Assembly (NCBI GenBank): GCA_944388245.1
Contig: CALXIA010000005.1
Location: forward strand, 1 to 64,000
Length of the DNA stretch: 64,000 nucleotides
From: an uncultured Gemmiger sp.
GTDB taxonomy: Bacteria; Bacillota; Clostridia; Oscillospirales; Ruminococcaceae
Direction of reading: 5' to 3'
Positions 32,215-40,440 of the stretch are shown piece after piece. The position numbers were made by a program, and so were the translations under genes. The first letter of the stretch is position 1. Each line of letters begins with the position of its first letter. The notes under the pieces were generated by a model. It saw nothing but the letters and a program-made list of their open reading frames with translations, ran no database searches and was not told where the DNA came from.

Positions 32215-33867
32215 TCAGGGCGTTTCCGGCGTCGGGCTGGGCGACGGCGCGGGGGTCGGCGTGGGTTCCGCCGTGGGGGCCGGGGTGGCCGGCGCGGCGG
32301 GTTCCTGGGCGATATACACATTGACGATGGTTTTTTCCACGTCGATGCTGGCGCCGGGTTCCACGTCGGTCTTGACCACGCAGTTGGCCGCGTACTCGCC
32401 GTTGTTGGTCAGCATCAGCAGGCTGAACCGGATACCGCGGCTGTTCAGTTCCTGTTCCGCGTTCTCCCGGGTAAAGCCGATGATGTTGGGCATCTCGGTC
32501 AGTTCCGGCCCTTTGCTGATGGTCAGCTTGACGACCGGTTCCTCGTCGGTGACGGTGGTGCCCGCCTCCGGGCTCTGGTCCATGATCGCGCCTTCCGGAT
32601 ACTCGGAACTGTACGCCTCCTCCAGGGTGAACAGGAACCGGGCCGCGTACTCGGTGTTGCTTTGCACCGAACTGTACTGCAGGCCCACAAAGTTCGGGAT
32701 CGAGATCGGCTGTTCCTCTGCGGGCTGGCTCGTGCTGCTGGGCGCGCTGCTGTCCGGGGGCGGAGTGCGGCTGCCCCAGCCGATGAGTACCGCCGCCAGC
32801 ACGATGGCCAGCACCGCGATCACCCCCAGGGAGATCGCCAGCAGATGCCGCGTGTCCAGGGTGACCGACGGTTGCTTTTTCTCCCGGCCCATCAGCGCGT
32901 CGGCGGCGGCCGGCGAGGCCAGCGCCCCCATCAGTTCCGGCACCGTCTGGATCCGCTCGGCGGGGACCAGCCGCATGGCCGCGGACAGGATGGAGGACAC
33001 ATACCCCGGCACCCGGCTTTCCGCCCGGGAGGCCGGCAGCAGGCTGTCCCGCACCTGGCGCTGCACCGCGGACAGGGGCTGCGCGCCGGTGACCAGCCGG
33101 TAAAACACCGCCGCCAGACCGTACACATCGGTGTACCGCCCCTCAAATTCCTGGGGCTTGTACTGCTCCGGCGCGGAATAGCCGTCGTACAGCTGGGGCT
33201 TCAGCTCGCTGCCCGCCCGGCGCAGGCCCAGGGTGGCATAGCCGGTCAGCCGGGCCACGCCCCCCTCGGTGAGCAGGATGTTGTCCGGGCAGACGCCCCG
33301 GTGCACCAGCCCCGCTTTATGCAGGGCGGCCACCCCTTCCATGATGGGCTGCATCAGGCTGCGGGCCTCGGCCAAAGGCAGCACGCTGGCCCGCAGGGAC
33401 AGATACTCCGACAGGGGTGTGCCCTGGATCTGCTCGGTGACCGCGTAGACGGTCTGGTTTTCCTCCAGCACGTCCAGCACCGCCACCAGGCCGGTGGCGG
33501 GGGTGATGCGCTGGATCGCCCGGTACAGATCCGCAAAATCCATCCGGGTGGTTTTGAACAGCACCTCGCTGCCGGCTTTGGGCTCCACCTCGCCGGCCGC
33601 GTTGCGGCCCTGGCTCAGGGTTACCGGCAGATACTCCTTGATGACGACCCGCAGCCCGGCGGTATTCTCCACCGCGGCGTAGAGCACGCCCTCCCCATCG
33701 GTGTTCAGATGCTGGCCCAGTGTGTACCGCCCGGCCAGCACGGTGCCGAAGGGCAGCGCTTCGGGCGGGTTGTGGTTTTCAAAGCTTTTGCCGCAAAAGG
33801 GGCAGGCCGCGCGCCCCGCCTGGGTCTTGGACAGGCAGAACGGGCATACCATCTGTGTTGCGCTCAC
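32215..33867 (-). CDS. Zinc-ribbon, pseudokinase and PASTA-repeat membrane protein
   Basis: 550 residues. Order: CxxC pairs at 8-11 and 22-25 (zinc ribbon), a protein-kinase-like domain (about 45-300), one membrane helix (about 340-362), two PASTA-like repeats (about 385-520) and a Pro/Thr-rich tail. The kinase keeps the ATP lysine (IKEYLP, Lys77) and APEQY, but HRD reads HRG (189-191) and DFG is TGY (208-210), so both catalytic aspartates are gone. Catalysis is therefore unlikely; a muropeptide or wall sensor working with another kinase is plausible. The GTG at 33867 has AAGGAGGG at good spacing. It is 27 bases behind yebC. Confidence 0.82.
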   Translation of the reverse strand: MSATQMVCPFCLSKTQAGRAACPFCGKSFENHNPPEALPFGTVLAGRYTLGQHLNTDGEGVLYAAVENTAGLRVVIKEYLPVTLSQGRNAAGEVEPKAGSEVLFKTTRMDFADLYRAIQRITPATGLVAVLDVLEENQTVYAVTEQIQGTPLSEYLSLRASVLPLAEARSLMQPIMEGVAALHKAGLVHRGVCPDNILLTEGGVARLTGYATLGLRRAGSELKPQLYDGYSAPEQYKPQEFEGRYTDVYGLAAVFYRLVTGAQPLSAVQRQVRDSLLPASRAESRVPGYVSSILSAAMRLVPAERIQTVPELMGALASPAAADALMGREKKQPSVTLDTRHLLAISLGVIAVLAIVLAAVLIGWGSRTPPPDSSAPSSTSQPAEEQPISIPNFVGLQYSSVQSNTEYAARFLFTLEEAYSSEYPEGAIMDQSPEAGTTVTDEEPVVKLTISKGPELTEMPNIIGFTRENAEQELNSRGIRFSLLMLTNNGEYAANCVVKTDVEPGASIDVEKTIVNVYIAQEPAAPATPAPTAEPTPTPAPSPSPTPETP

Positions 33868-33894
33868 AGGCAACCCTCCTTTGTGGATAGCGGA

Positions 33895-34632
33895 TCAGCG
33901 GTCCAGGTCTTCCTCGTTCTCCAGGTTGTGCCAGACGTTCTGCACGTCGTCGTCCTCTTCCAGGGCGTCCAGCAGCTTGGCCATGAGTTTCTGGTTGTCC
34001 GCGTCGGTGATGGCGCTGGTGGTGGAGGGCACCATCTCCACCTCGGCGGAGATAAAGTTGTAGCCCTTGTCCTCCAGAGCCTGGCGCACGGCGCTGAAAT
34101 CGTCCGGGGCGCAGGTCACTTCCACCACGTCGTCCCCCATATCAAAGTCCTCGGCGCCGGCGTCGAAGCAGTCCTCCATGGTCTTTTCCTCGTCCAGGCC
34201 CTCGCCGTCCAGCACGATGACCCCCTTCTGGGTGAACATAAAGGCCACACAGCCCATGTTGCCCAGATTGCCGCCAAACTTGTCAAAGTAGTGGCGCAGG
34301 TTGGCCGCGGTGCGGTTGCGGTTGTCGGTCAAGGTCTCCACCATCATGGCGATGCCGCAGGGGCCGTAGCCTTCGTAGGTGATGGACTCGTAGTTCTCCT
34401 TCTCGCCGCCCTCAGCCTTCTTGATGATCCGCTGGATGTTGTCGTTGGGCACGTTCAGGCTCTTGGCCTTGGCGATCAGGTCCCGCAGCTTGCCGTTGGA
34501 GTTCGGGTCGCCGCCGCCCTCACGCACGGCCACCGAGATCTCGCGGCCCACCTTGGTGAACACCTTGGCCTTCTGGCCGTCGGTCTTTTCCTTCTTGCGC
34601 TTGATGTTGTTCCATTTACTGTGTCCCGACAT
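33895..34632 (-). CDS. yebC: YebC/PmpR-family DNA-binding or translation regulator
   Basis: 245 residues starting with the family signature SGHSKWNNIKRKKEKTDGQKA; conserved regions continue with AREISVA-like, NVPNDNIQRIIKKA, YEGYGPCGIAMMVE and TDNRNRTAANLRHYF. Members were described as transcriptional regulators and recently linked to relief of ribosome stalling at proline runs; efp is also in this window at 52607. The ATG at 34632 follows GGAGG. It has its own promoter overlapping the end of the upstream methyltransferase gene. Confidence 0.95.
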   Translation of the reverse strand: MSGHSKWNNIKRKKEKTDGQKAKVFTKVGREISVAVREGGGDPNSNGKLRDLIAKAKSLNVPNDNIQRIIKKAEGGEKENYESITYEGYGPCGIAMMVETLTDNRNRTAANLRHYFDKFGGNLGNMGCVAFMFTQKGVIVLDGEGLDEEKTMEDCFDAGAEDFDMGDDVVEVTCAPDDFSAVRQALEDKGYNFISAEVEMVPSTTSAITDADNQKLMAKLLDALEEDDDVQNVWHNLENEEDLDR

Positions 34633-34706
34633 GGAAATCCTCCTGTTTATCTGCCCCACAGGGCGTTCTGGGCAGGCACGCCTGCCAATAGTGTCTTAAC
34701 TAATAT

Positions 34707-34735
34707 AGTGTATCACAGCCCTGGGCCGATTTCAA
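34707..34735 (-). promoter_or_regulatory. Promoter of yebC
   Basis: Minus-strand TTGAAA (34735-34730), 17-base spacer, TACACT (34712-34707). Confidence 0.6.
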
Positions 34736-36095
34736 CCGATCCCAGCAGCCGCAACCCCTTTGGATAGTGGTTTTTTGCCATTCCGCCGCTCACCTTGGCC
34801 CCGCCCAGCGGGTAGCCGTCCACCAATACGGCACACCAGCCGTTCCCGGCCTCGGGCACGGGCACGGGATGCCCCTGCAGGTAGGCTTCCACACGTTCGT
34901 CTGCCAGCGGCAGGTCCAGCCGGTTGCGGCACGCCGCGCCGAAGGCGGTGAACAGGTGGTGTTCCGGCTCAAAGCGCCCCTTGCGCACCGTGCCGGCTGC
35001 CACCCCCGCCCGCAGGATGCGCAGCTTTTTGGCCGCGGCGGGCAGCGGCACAGCGGGCGGCAGGAACAGCCTGTCCCCCCGCGGCAGCGCCGGCCGGTCG
35101 GCCAGTTTTGGAAAATACTCTTTGGCGAAATTTATCCATTCTTTACAGATCGGAGCGGATTTTGCCGGGCGCACCGGGGGCGTTTCCGGCCCGTCCAGCC
35201 GGCGCAGCCGGGCCATAAAATGCCCCTCACCCCCCTGGCTGGGCCAGATCCGGCGCACCGCCGCCACATCCAGCGGCAGCCCGCCGGTGCGGTTTTCCTC
35301 GCCGGGGCTGCCAAAGGCGTCGCCGCAACTCTCCAGGGCGAACTCCGGATGGCGGGCCAGGAAAGCCGCCACCTGGCCCTCATCCTCCTCGGGGGCGAAG
35401 GTGCAGGTGGAGTAGACCAGCAGCCCGCCGGGGGCCAGCATCTTGGCGGCGTTTTCCAGGATCTGCGCCCCCAGGGCGGCGCACTGGCGCACCAGCGCCT
35501 CGCTGTGCTGGGTCAGGGCCTGGGGCTCCTTGCGGAACATCCCCTCGCCGGAGCAGGGGGCATCCACCAGCACCCGGTCAAAAAAGGCAGGGAAAGCCTC
35601 AGCCAGGCGGGCGGTGTCCTCGTTGGTGATCACCCCGTTGGCCACCCCCATCCGTTCCAGGTTGCCCCGCAGGATGGCGGCCCGGCCCGCCTCATACTCG
35701 TTGCAGACCAGCAGCCCCTGCCCCTGCAGCGCCGCGGCCAGCTGGCTGCTCTTGCCGCCGGGGGCGGCGCAGGCGTCCAGCACCTTCATGCCGGGCCGCA
35801 CCTCCAGCAGGGCGGCGGGGGCGGCGGCGCTGGGCTCCTGGGAATAGAAGGCCCCCGCGTGGTGGTAGGGATGGCGGCCGGGGTGAAACTCCGGCAGGTC
35901 TACAAAAAAACTCTCCGCGCAGAAGGGCGAGGGCCGCAGCGGCAGCCCGCACCCGGCCACGAACCGCTCCACGGCGCCCCGCAGGGTGTTGACCGTGACC
36001 CCGCGGGCCGCCGTGCCGGCAGCGGGGGTGAGCAGCTGGGAAAAGCGGGGACCAAGCAGCGCCTGTTCCCGCTGATAAAAATATTCGCCTGCCAG
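34713..36095 (-). CDS. RsmF/NOL1-NOP2-Sun-type rRNA m5C methyltransferase, probable CTG start
   Basis: 460 residues from the proposed start. SAM motif I is VLDACAAPGGKSSQL; the catalytic cysteines are in DAPCSGEGMFRK and YSTCTFAPEEDE. A C-terminal domain resembling the PUA/RsmF end follows. The frame has no ATG, GTG or TTG between the upstream stop and GTG at 35972, which would give only about 66 residues before motif I; homologues have about 105. CTG at 36095 lies six bases after AAGGAAGGTGG and restores the N-terminal region (EYFYQREQALLGPRFSQLL, VTVNTL). I therefore prefer CTG; the GTG start is the alternative. Confidence 0.82.
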   Translation of the reverse strand: MAGEYFYQREQALLGPRFSQLLTPAAGTAARGVTVNTLRGAVERFVAGCGLPLRPSPFCAESFFVDLPEFHPGRHPYHHAGAFYSQEPSAAAPAALLEVRPGMKVLDACAAPGGKSSQLAAALQGQGLLVCNEYEAGRAAILRGNLERMGVANGVITNEDTARLAEAFPAFFDRVLVDAPCSGEGMFRKEPQALTQHSEALVRQCAALGAQILENAAKMLAPGGLLVYSTCTFAPEEDEGQVAAFLARHPEFALESCGDAFGSPGEENRTGGLPLDVAAVRRIWPSQGGEGHFMARLRRLDGPETPPVRPAKSAPICKEWINFAKEYFPKLADRPALPRGDRLFLPPAVPLPAAAKKLRILRAGVAAGTVRKGRFEPEHHLFTAFGAACRNRLDLPLADERVEAYLQGHPVPVPEAGNGWCAVLVDGYPLGGAKVSGGMAKNHYPKGLRLLGSVEIGPGL

Positions 36096-36114
36096 AAAAA
36101 ACCACCTTCCTTGT

Positions 36115-36143
36115 GCATATCCGCCCCTTGCGGGGCAACACTA
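36115..36143 (+). promoter_or_regulatory. Possible sigma-G (forespore) promoter
   Basis: GCATA (36115-36119), 17-base spacer, AACACTA (36137-36143). This resembles a forespore promoter (GCATA / CATACTA, five of seven at -10). Suggestive only. Confidence 0.35.
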
Positions 36144-36191
36144 TCCTCAGACGGGCCGCACAAGGCGCCCCGCCTGAAAGGAGAAACAAAC

Positions 36192-36350
36192 ATGGACAAT
36201 CGCAAGACCAGCGCCAATACCCAGAAGAACGCCCAGAACACCAAGGAACAGTACGGCGAGAACCGCACCGGCAGCCGCAGCACCAACAAGACCACCGGCA
36301 GCACCAACAGTGTGGGCACCCGCAGCACCGACTGCGGCCGGAACAAGTAA
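36192..36350 (+). CDS. Small Asn/Thr/Ser-rich hydrophilic protein
   Basis: 52 residues, no hydrophobic segment, rich in N, T, S, G, K and R (MDNRKTSANTQKNAQNTKEQ at the start, one Cys near the end). AAAGGAG lies eight bases before the ATG and a very strong hairpin terminator follows, so this is a real isolated gene. Composition resembles gamma-type small acid-soluble spore proteins, though I see no diagnostic motif, and a sigma-G-like promoter lies about 50 bases upstream. A spore or stress role is a guess. Its small size means many annotations would miss it. Confidence 0.65.
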   Translation: MDNRKTSANTQKNAQNTKEQYGENRTGSRSTNKTTGSTNSVGTRSTDCGRNK

Positions 36351-36368
36351 GTTCCTCTCCTGACAGCG

Positions 36369-36432
36369 GCAGCGCCCGCGATCGGGCTGTATCGGTCAGA
36401 TCTGACCGGTCCGATCGCGGGCGCTGCGTTTT
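36369..36432 (+). terminator. Strong terminator after the small gene
   Basis: GCAGCGCCCGCGATCGG pairs perfectly with CCGATCGCGGGCGCTGC, with an inner palindrome CGGTCAGATCTGACCG, then GTTTTT. It separates the small gene from convergent mrnC. Confidence 0.85.
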
Positions 36433-36443
36433 TGTCAAGGGAG

Positions 36444-36881
36444 TCAGCCCTTTTCCGTTTCGCCCGCCTGCCAGACGGTCTCAAACAGCTGCCAGATGCG
36501 TTCGCCCTGGCCCTGCAAAAACAGCCAGCCCAACAACGCCTCGAAACCGGTGGAGGCCCGGTATTCCTCCGGGGTGGCATGCTTGGCCACGGTGGCCTTG
36601 CTGGTGTTTTTGCCCCGGCGCACCACGTTGCGCTCCTGTTCGGTGAGGAGCGGTTCCAGCAAAGCCAGCGCCTGGAACTGAGCCTTGGCGGAGACATACT
36701 TCACCGCCTCGCTGTGCAGCCGGCCGGGCTGCAGGCGGGTGCGCTCCACCAGGCGCTGGCGCACCAGCAGTTCCCACACGCCGTCCCCCACAAACGCCAG
36801 GCTCAAAGGGGACTGTTCGTGGATGTCCACCCCGCCGCCGGGGGCGAACAGCCCGGCGTTGTCCTGCCGATCAGAATACAT
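36444..36881 (-). CDS. mrnC: Mini-ribonuclease 3
   Basis: 145 residues of the MrnC family: an RNase III catalytic domain without a dsRNA-binding domain. LSLAFVGDGVWELLVR holds the conserved acidic residue block; HSEAVKYVSAKAQ and STGFEALLGWLFLQGQ follow the family. In Bacillus it matures 23S rRNA. The ATG overlaps the end of obgE by 11 bases, coupling it to the ribosome-assembly operon. Confidence 0.88.
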   Translation of the reverse strand: MYSDRQDNAGLFAPGGGVDIHEQSPLSLAFVGDGVWELLVRQRLVERTRLQPGRLHSEAVKYVSAKAQFQALALLEPLLTEQERNVVRRGKNTSKATVAKHATPEEYRASTGFEALLGWLFLQGQGERIWQLFETVWQAGETEKG

Positions 36882-38148
36882 AGTCGAACTCAAACTCCCC
36901 GATCTTGATGGTATCATCCTCCTGCACGCCCCGGCGCACCAGCTCATCCAGCACGCCGCTCTCCCCCAACTGCCGCTGGAAGTACTGCAGGCTCTCGTAA
37001 TCCTCCACGTCGCTGCCCTCCAGGATGCGCTCCAGCCAGGGGGCGTCCACACGCCAGACGTGCTCCGCCTCCTGTTCCACCGTAAAGGCGCGGGGATCCG
37101 CCGGGGTCTCGCTGCGCACAAACTCCGGCTCGTACACCTGCACAGGGGGCAGTTCCTTCAGCCGCTCGTACACAAGCCCGGGCAGCCCGTCCAGCCCCTG
37201 CCGGGTGGCGGCGGAGATGAGCAGGAAGGTCAGGCCCTGGCCCTCGATGAAGGCGCGGAACTCGTCGATCTGTTCCGGCGTCGCGATATCGCACTTGTTG
37301 CCCAGCACGATCTGAGGCCGCTGGGCCAGTTCGGCGCTGAAGTTGGCCAGTTCGTGGTTGATGCGCGCGAAATCCTCCTTCGGGTCCCGGCCTTCACAGC
37401 CGGACACGTCCACCACATGCAGCAGCAGACGGCAGCGCTCCACATGGCGCAGAAAATCGTGCCCCAGGCCCACGCCCTCGCTGGCGCCCTCGATCAGGCC
37501 GGGGATATCGGCGGCCACAAAGCTGGCCTCCGGCCCCACCCGCACCACGCCCAGCACGGGGGTCAGGGTGGTGAAATGGTAGTTGGCGATCTTGGGGCGG
37601 GCGGCACTGATGGCCGAGATCAGGGTGGATTTGCCCACGTTGGGGAACCCGATCAGCCCCACGTCCGCAATGAGTTTGAGCTCCAGCCGGACCTCAAACT
37701 CCTCCCCGGGCAGGCCGGGTTTGGCAAAGCGGGGGATCTGGCGGGTGGGGCTGGCAAAATGGGTGTTGCCCCAGCCGCCCTTGCCGCCCCGGGCCACCAC
37801 CACCGGCTCGTCGCCGGAGATATCGGCCATGACCAGGCCGCTGGCCGCGTCCCGGATCACGGTGCCGCGGGGCACCCGGATCACCAGATCGGGGGCGTTT
37901 TTGCCGGTGCAGCGGCTGCCGGAGCCGTTTTCGCCCGGCTGGGCGGCATACTTGCGCTTATAGCGGAAATCCATCAGGGTGGACAGGTTGTCGTCCGCCA
38001 CAAAGACCACGTTGCCGCCCCGGCCGCCGTCGCCGCCGTCCGGCCCGCCGGCCGCCACGAACTTCTCCCGGTGAAAGCTCACCGCGCCGTCGCCGCCCTT
38101 GCCGGCCTTGATGACGATGCGGGCCACATCCACAAAATTGCTTGCCAC
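36871..38148 (-). CDS. obgE: Obg-family ribosome-assembly GTPase
   Basis: 425 residues. Glycine-rich Obg fold at the N terminus (IKAGKGGDGAVSFHREKF, GGDGGRGGNV), G domain with G1 GFPNVGKST, G3 DIPGLIEGA and G4 NKCD, then the C-terminal OCT domain. It acts in 50S assembly and stress control. The start is GTG at 38148, ten bases after AAAGGAGG; open frame further upstream overlaps rpmA and is not supported. Confidence 0.96.
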   Translation of the reverse strand: MASNFVDVARIVIKAGKGGDGAVSFHREKFVAAGGPDGGDGGRGGNVVFVADDNLSTLMDFRYKRKYAAQPGENGSGSRCTGKNAPDLVIRVPRGTVIRDAASGLVMADISGDEPVVVARGGKGGWGNTHFASPTRQIPRFAKPGLPGEEFEVRLELKLIADVGLIGFPNVGKSTLISAISAARPKIANYHFTTLTPVLGVVRVGPEASFVAADIPGLIEGASEGVGLGHDFLRHVERCRLLLHVVDVSGCEGRDPKEDFARINHELANFSAELAQRPQIVLGNKCDIATPEQIDEFRAFIEGQGLTFLLISAATRQGLDGLPGLVYERLKELPPVQVYEPEFVRSETPADPRAFTVEQEAEHVWRVDAPWLERILEGSDVEDYESLQYFQRQLGESGVLDELVRRGVQEDDTIKIGEFEFDYVF

Positions 38149-38209
38149 AGGCGTTGCGCCTCCTTTCGACAAAAAAGACCGGGCGCTGGGCCCGGCCTTT
38201 CGCTTGTGA

Positions 38210-38461
38210 TTACTGCTTGACGCTGACCTTCTTGCGGTCGCGGCCCATGCGCTCAAAGCTGACCTTGCCGTCCACCAGAGCGAACAGGGTGTCGTCGCTG
38301 CCCTTGCCCACATTCTCACCCGGATGGATGTGGGTGCCGCGCTGACGAACCAGAATGTTGCCGGCCAGGACGAACTGACCGTCGGCACGCTTCACGCCCA
38401 GACGCTTGGACTCGGAGTCACGGCCGTTTTTGGTAGAACCTACGCCTTTTTTATGTGCCAT
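38210..38461 (-). CDS. rpmA: Ribosomal protein bL27, no N-terminal extension
   Basis: 83 residues beginning [19 protein letters not shown]. In most Bacillota bL27 is made with a short leader (ending FFA or similar before the AxKKG core) that protease Prp removes. Here translation starts at the mature end, directly behind AAGGAGG. The prp (ysxB) gene usually between rplU and rpmA is also missing: only 18 bases separate the genes. Confidence 0.96.
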   Translation of the reverse strand: MAHKKGVGSTKNGRDSESKRLGVKRADGQFVLAGNILVRQRGTHIHPGENVGKGSDDTLFALVDGKVSFERMGRDRKKVSVKQ

Positions 38462-38479
38462 GGTACATTTCCTCCTTCT

Positions 38480-38791
38480 TTAGGCTTTGATCTCGGTGAT
38501 TTCCACCTTGGTGTAGGGCTGACGGTGGCCCATACGGCGGGCGCTGCCCTTCTTGGGGCGATAGGTGATGATGTTCAGCTTCTTGCCCTTGCCGTTCTTG
38601 ATGACCTTGCCCACAACAGAGGCGCCGTCCACGACAGGCGCGCCCACCTTGGCGCTGCCTTCCTCGCCCACGACCAGCACCTGGTCGAAGTTGACGGTCT
38701 CGCCCTCGGCCACAGCCAGCTTCTCCACGAAGATGGTGTCGCCCTGCTGCACACGGTACTGTTTGCCACCGGTAACGATCACTGCGTACAT
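38480..38791 (-). CDS. rplU: Ribosomal protein bL21
   Basis: 103 residues: MYAVIVTGGKQYRVQ, FVEKLAVAEGETV, and the C-terminal YRPKKGSARRMGHRQPYTKV. First gene of rplU-rpmA-obgE-mrnC. The ATG at 38791 follows GAGGAT-type sequence. It has a leader of about 80 bases after a strong promoter. Confidence 0.97.
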   Translation of the reverse strand: MYAVIVTGGKQYRVQQGDTIFVEKLAVAEGETVNFDQVLVVGEEGSAKVGAPVVDGASVVGKVIKNGKGKKLNIITYRPKKGSARRMGHRQPYTKVEITEIKA

Positions 38792-38906
38792 ATTGGTATC
38801 CTCATTTCTTTGAGACTCGCTGGTACCTAGGGCGGGTGCGCACACCACTTGCAGAGCCCAGACCATGCGGCTTTACTACTATACCACAACCCCCAGCCGA
38901 TTGCAA
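38792..38906 (-). promoter_or_regulatory. Promoter and structured leader of rplU
   Basis: Minus-strand TTGCAA (38906-38901), 17-base spacer, TATAGT (38883-38878). The following leader contains the palindrome GGTGTGCGCACC and a small hairpin CTCA-AAGAAA-TGAG before the start. This is the place of the known L21 leader in Bacillota; I cannot prove the match. Confidence 0.65.
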
Positions 38907-38933
38907 GAGGAAAACCGGGATTTTTTCGCGGTT

Positions 38934-40382
38934 TCAGGCGGTTTGGCCCGACCCGGCCGCCACCAGCGCCGTAAACAGATACCGGTCCTCCCGGGCGCGG
39001 ACCCAGACCTGCGCGCCGGTCGGGGCCAGCGCCAGCCTGTCCAGTTCTTCTTGCGGCAGCCAGGCGCAGACCAGCCAGCGGCAGGCGGTGGGGTCCCCGC
39101 CGGACAAACCGAACACCCCGGCCAGCATCCCGGTCTCCTCCCCCAGGCTCACCCGGGGGTTGTCCGGCAGATAGCAGGCGGCCAGCGCCGCCTGGTAATA
39201 GCCCTGTGCCAGCACCGGCTCCCCCGGCTGCACGGCGGCCAGCGCTTCGGTCAGGCGGGCGTAATCCGCCCGTTCCTGCCCCGCCTGCGCCCAGACGGCG
39301 GCCACATTTCCCGCGCCGTATGCCAGGCAGACCGCCAAAACGCCGGCGGCCAGCAGCCTGGGCAGGCAGCGCCCCCAGAGCGCCGCCATCCCCAGCCAGA
39401 GCAGCCCCAGGGCCGGCACCAGATACCGGCCCTGAAAGATCACCCGGGTGGGGTGCAGCAGCTGCTGGGCCGCCATGCCCAGCAGCAGGGTGAGGGCGGC
39501 GGCCGCGGCCAGCGCAAAGCCCTCGGCGGCGGGGCCGTCGGCCCGGCCGCGCAGCGCGAAGCCCACTGCCCCGGCCCCCACCGCCAGCAGCCCCAGCAGG
39601 GTGAGCGGCCCCCAGCCGCTGGAGATGACGAACTCAAGATACTGCCGGATCAGATACAGCGAAAGCGGCACCGTTTTCCCGCCGGAGGATGTGCCGCCCA
39701 TCTGGCGGAGCAACAGCGGGACCCAGGGGGCAAACAGGACCAGCGCCCCCACACCGGCAGCCAGCAGGCCGGCGCAGCGGCGCGGCTGGCGCCGAAGCAG
39801 CGCCAGCACCGCCAGGCAGAACAGGGTCAGCCCGGCGGCGGCGCCGGCCCAGTAGTGGGTGTAGAGCGCGGCGGCGGCCAGCACCCCCGCGCCCACCGCC
39901 CAGCGGGGACGGGGCGCGCGGAGCCACTCCACCGCGCACAGCGCCCCCAGCAGCACGAACAGCAGCCCCCAACTGTACATGCGGGCCTCGGCGGCATAGT
40001 CCAGCAGCGCGGGCATACAGCCCAGACAGACGGTCGCCAGCAGACCAGCCCGCGCGCCAAACAGCCGCCCGCCCCACAGCCCGGCCGCCGCCAGCGCCCC
40101 GGCATAGGCCAGCAGGCTGACCGCCTGGCACAGGAAGGGGTAGCTTTCCGGCCAGAGCGCCCCGGGCAGAGCGCAGAGGGCCTTCAAGAGCAGGTAGTAG
40201 AGCGGCGGGTGCACGTCCTGCCCGGTGAGGGCGATGAGCTCGGCCCAGCTGTGCCGGGCCAGCACCGCCGAAAACTGCTCATCGTACCAGAGCAGGCCGG
40301 TGCAGCCCACGGCGGCCAGCGCCAGGAACACCACGGCGGCGGCCAGGGTCAGCCGGCGCAGGGTCTTGTCGGAGAGGGTCAC
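38934..40382 (-). CDS. ArnT/PMT-like GT-C membrane glycosyltransferase
   Basis: 482 residues with about ten membrane helices. The first extracytoplasmic loop has WYDEQFSAVLAR (acidic catalytic candidate) and QDVHPPLYYLLLK; EARMYSWG follows in the second, as in the PMT-2/ArnT-like family. It probably moves a sugar from a polyprenyl-phosphate donor to a surface acceptor. The start is GTG behind GGAGGTG. It lies 58 bases after folD on the same strand with a hairpin between, so co-transcription is uncertain. Confidence 0.75.
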   Translation of the reverse strand: MTLSDKTLRRLTLAAAVVFLALAAVGCTGLLWYDEQFSAVLARHSWAELIALTGQDVHPPLYYLLLKALCALPGALWPESYPFLCQAVSLLAYAGALAAAGLWGGRLFGARAGLLATVCLGCMPALLDYAAEARMYSWGLLFVLLGALCAVEWLRAPRPRWAVGAGVLAAAALYTHYWAGAAAGLTLFCLAVLALLRRQPRRCAGLLAAGVGALVLFAPWVPLLLRQMGGTSSGGKTVPLSLYLIRQYLEFVISSGWGPLTLLGLLAVGAGAVGFALRGRADGPAAEGFALAAAAALTLLLGMAAQQLLHPTRVIFQGRYLVPALGLLWLGMAALWGRCLPRLLAAGVLAVCLAYGAGNVAAVWAQAGQERADYARLTEALAAVQPGEPVLAQGYYQAALAACYLPDNPRVSLGEETGMLAGVFGLSGGDPTACRWLVCAWLPQEELDRLALAPTGAQVWVRAREDRYLFTALVAAGSGQTA

Positions 40383-40407
40383 GGGCGCACCTCCTTGCGC
40401 AAACGAA

Positions 40408-40430
40408 CAGGCCCGGCGAGGCCGGGCCTG
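40408..40430 (-). terminator. Hairpin between folD and the GT-C gene
   Basis: CAGGCCCGGC pairs with GCCGGGCCTG around GAG; no strong T-run on the minus strand, so leakage is likely. Confidence 0.4.
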
Positions 40431-40440
40431 CGAAACGGGT

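Noticed and set aside
31651..34767. Open frame of over 1000 codons on the plus strand
   Set aside because: It shadows pheT in another frame and runs antisense to the pseudokinase and yebC; no ribosome site or domain.
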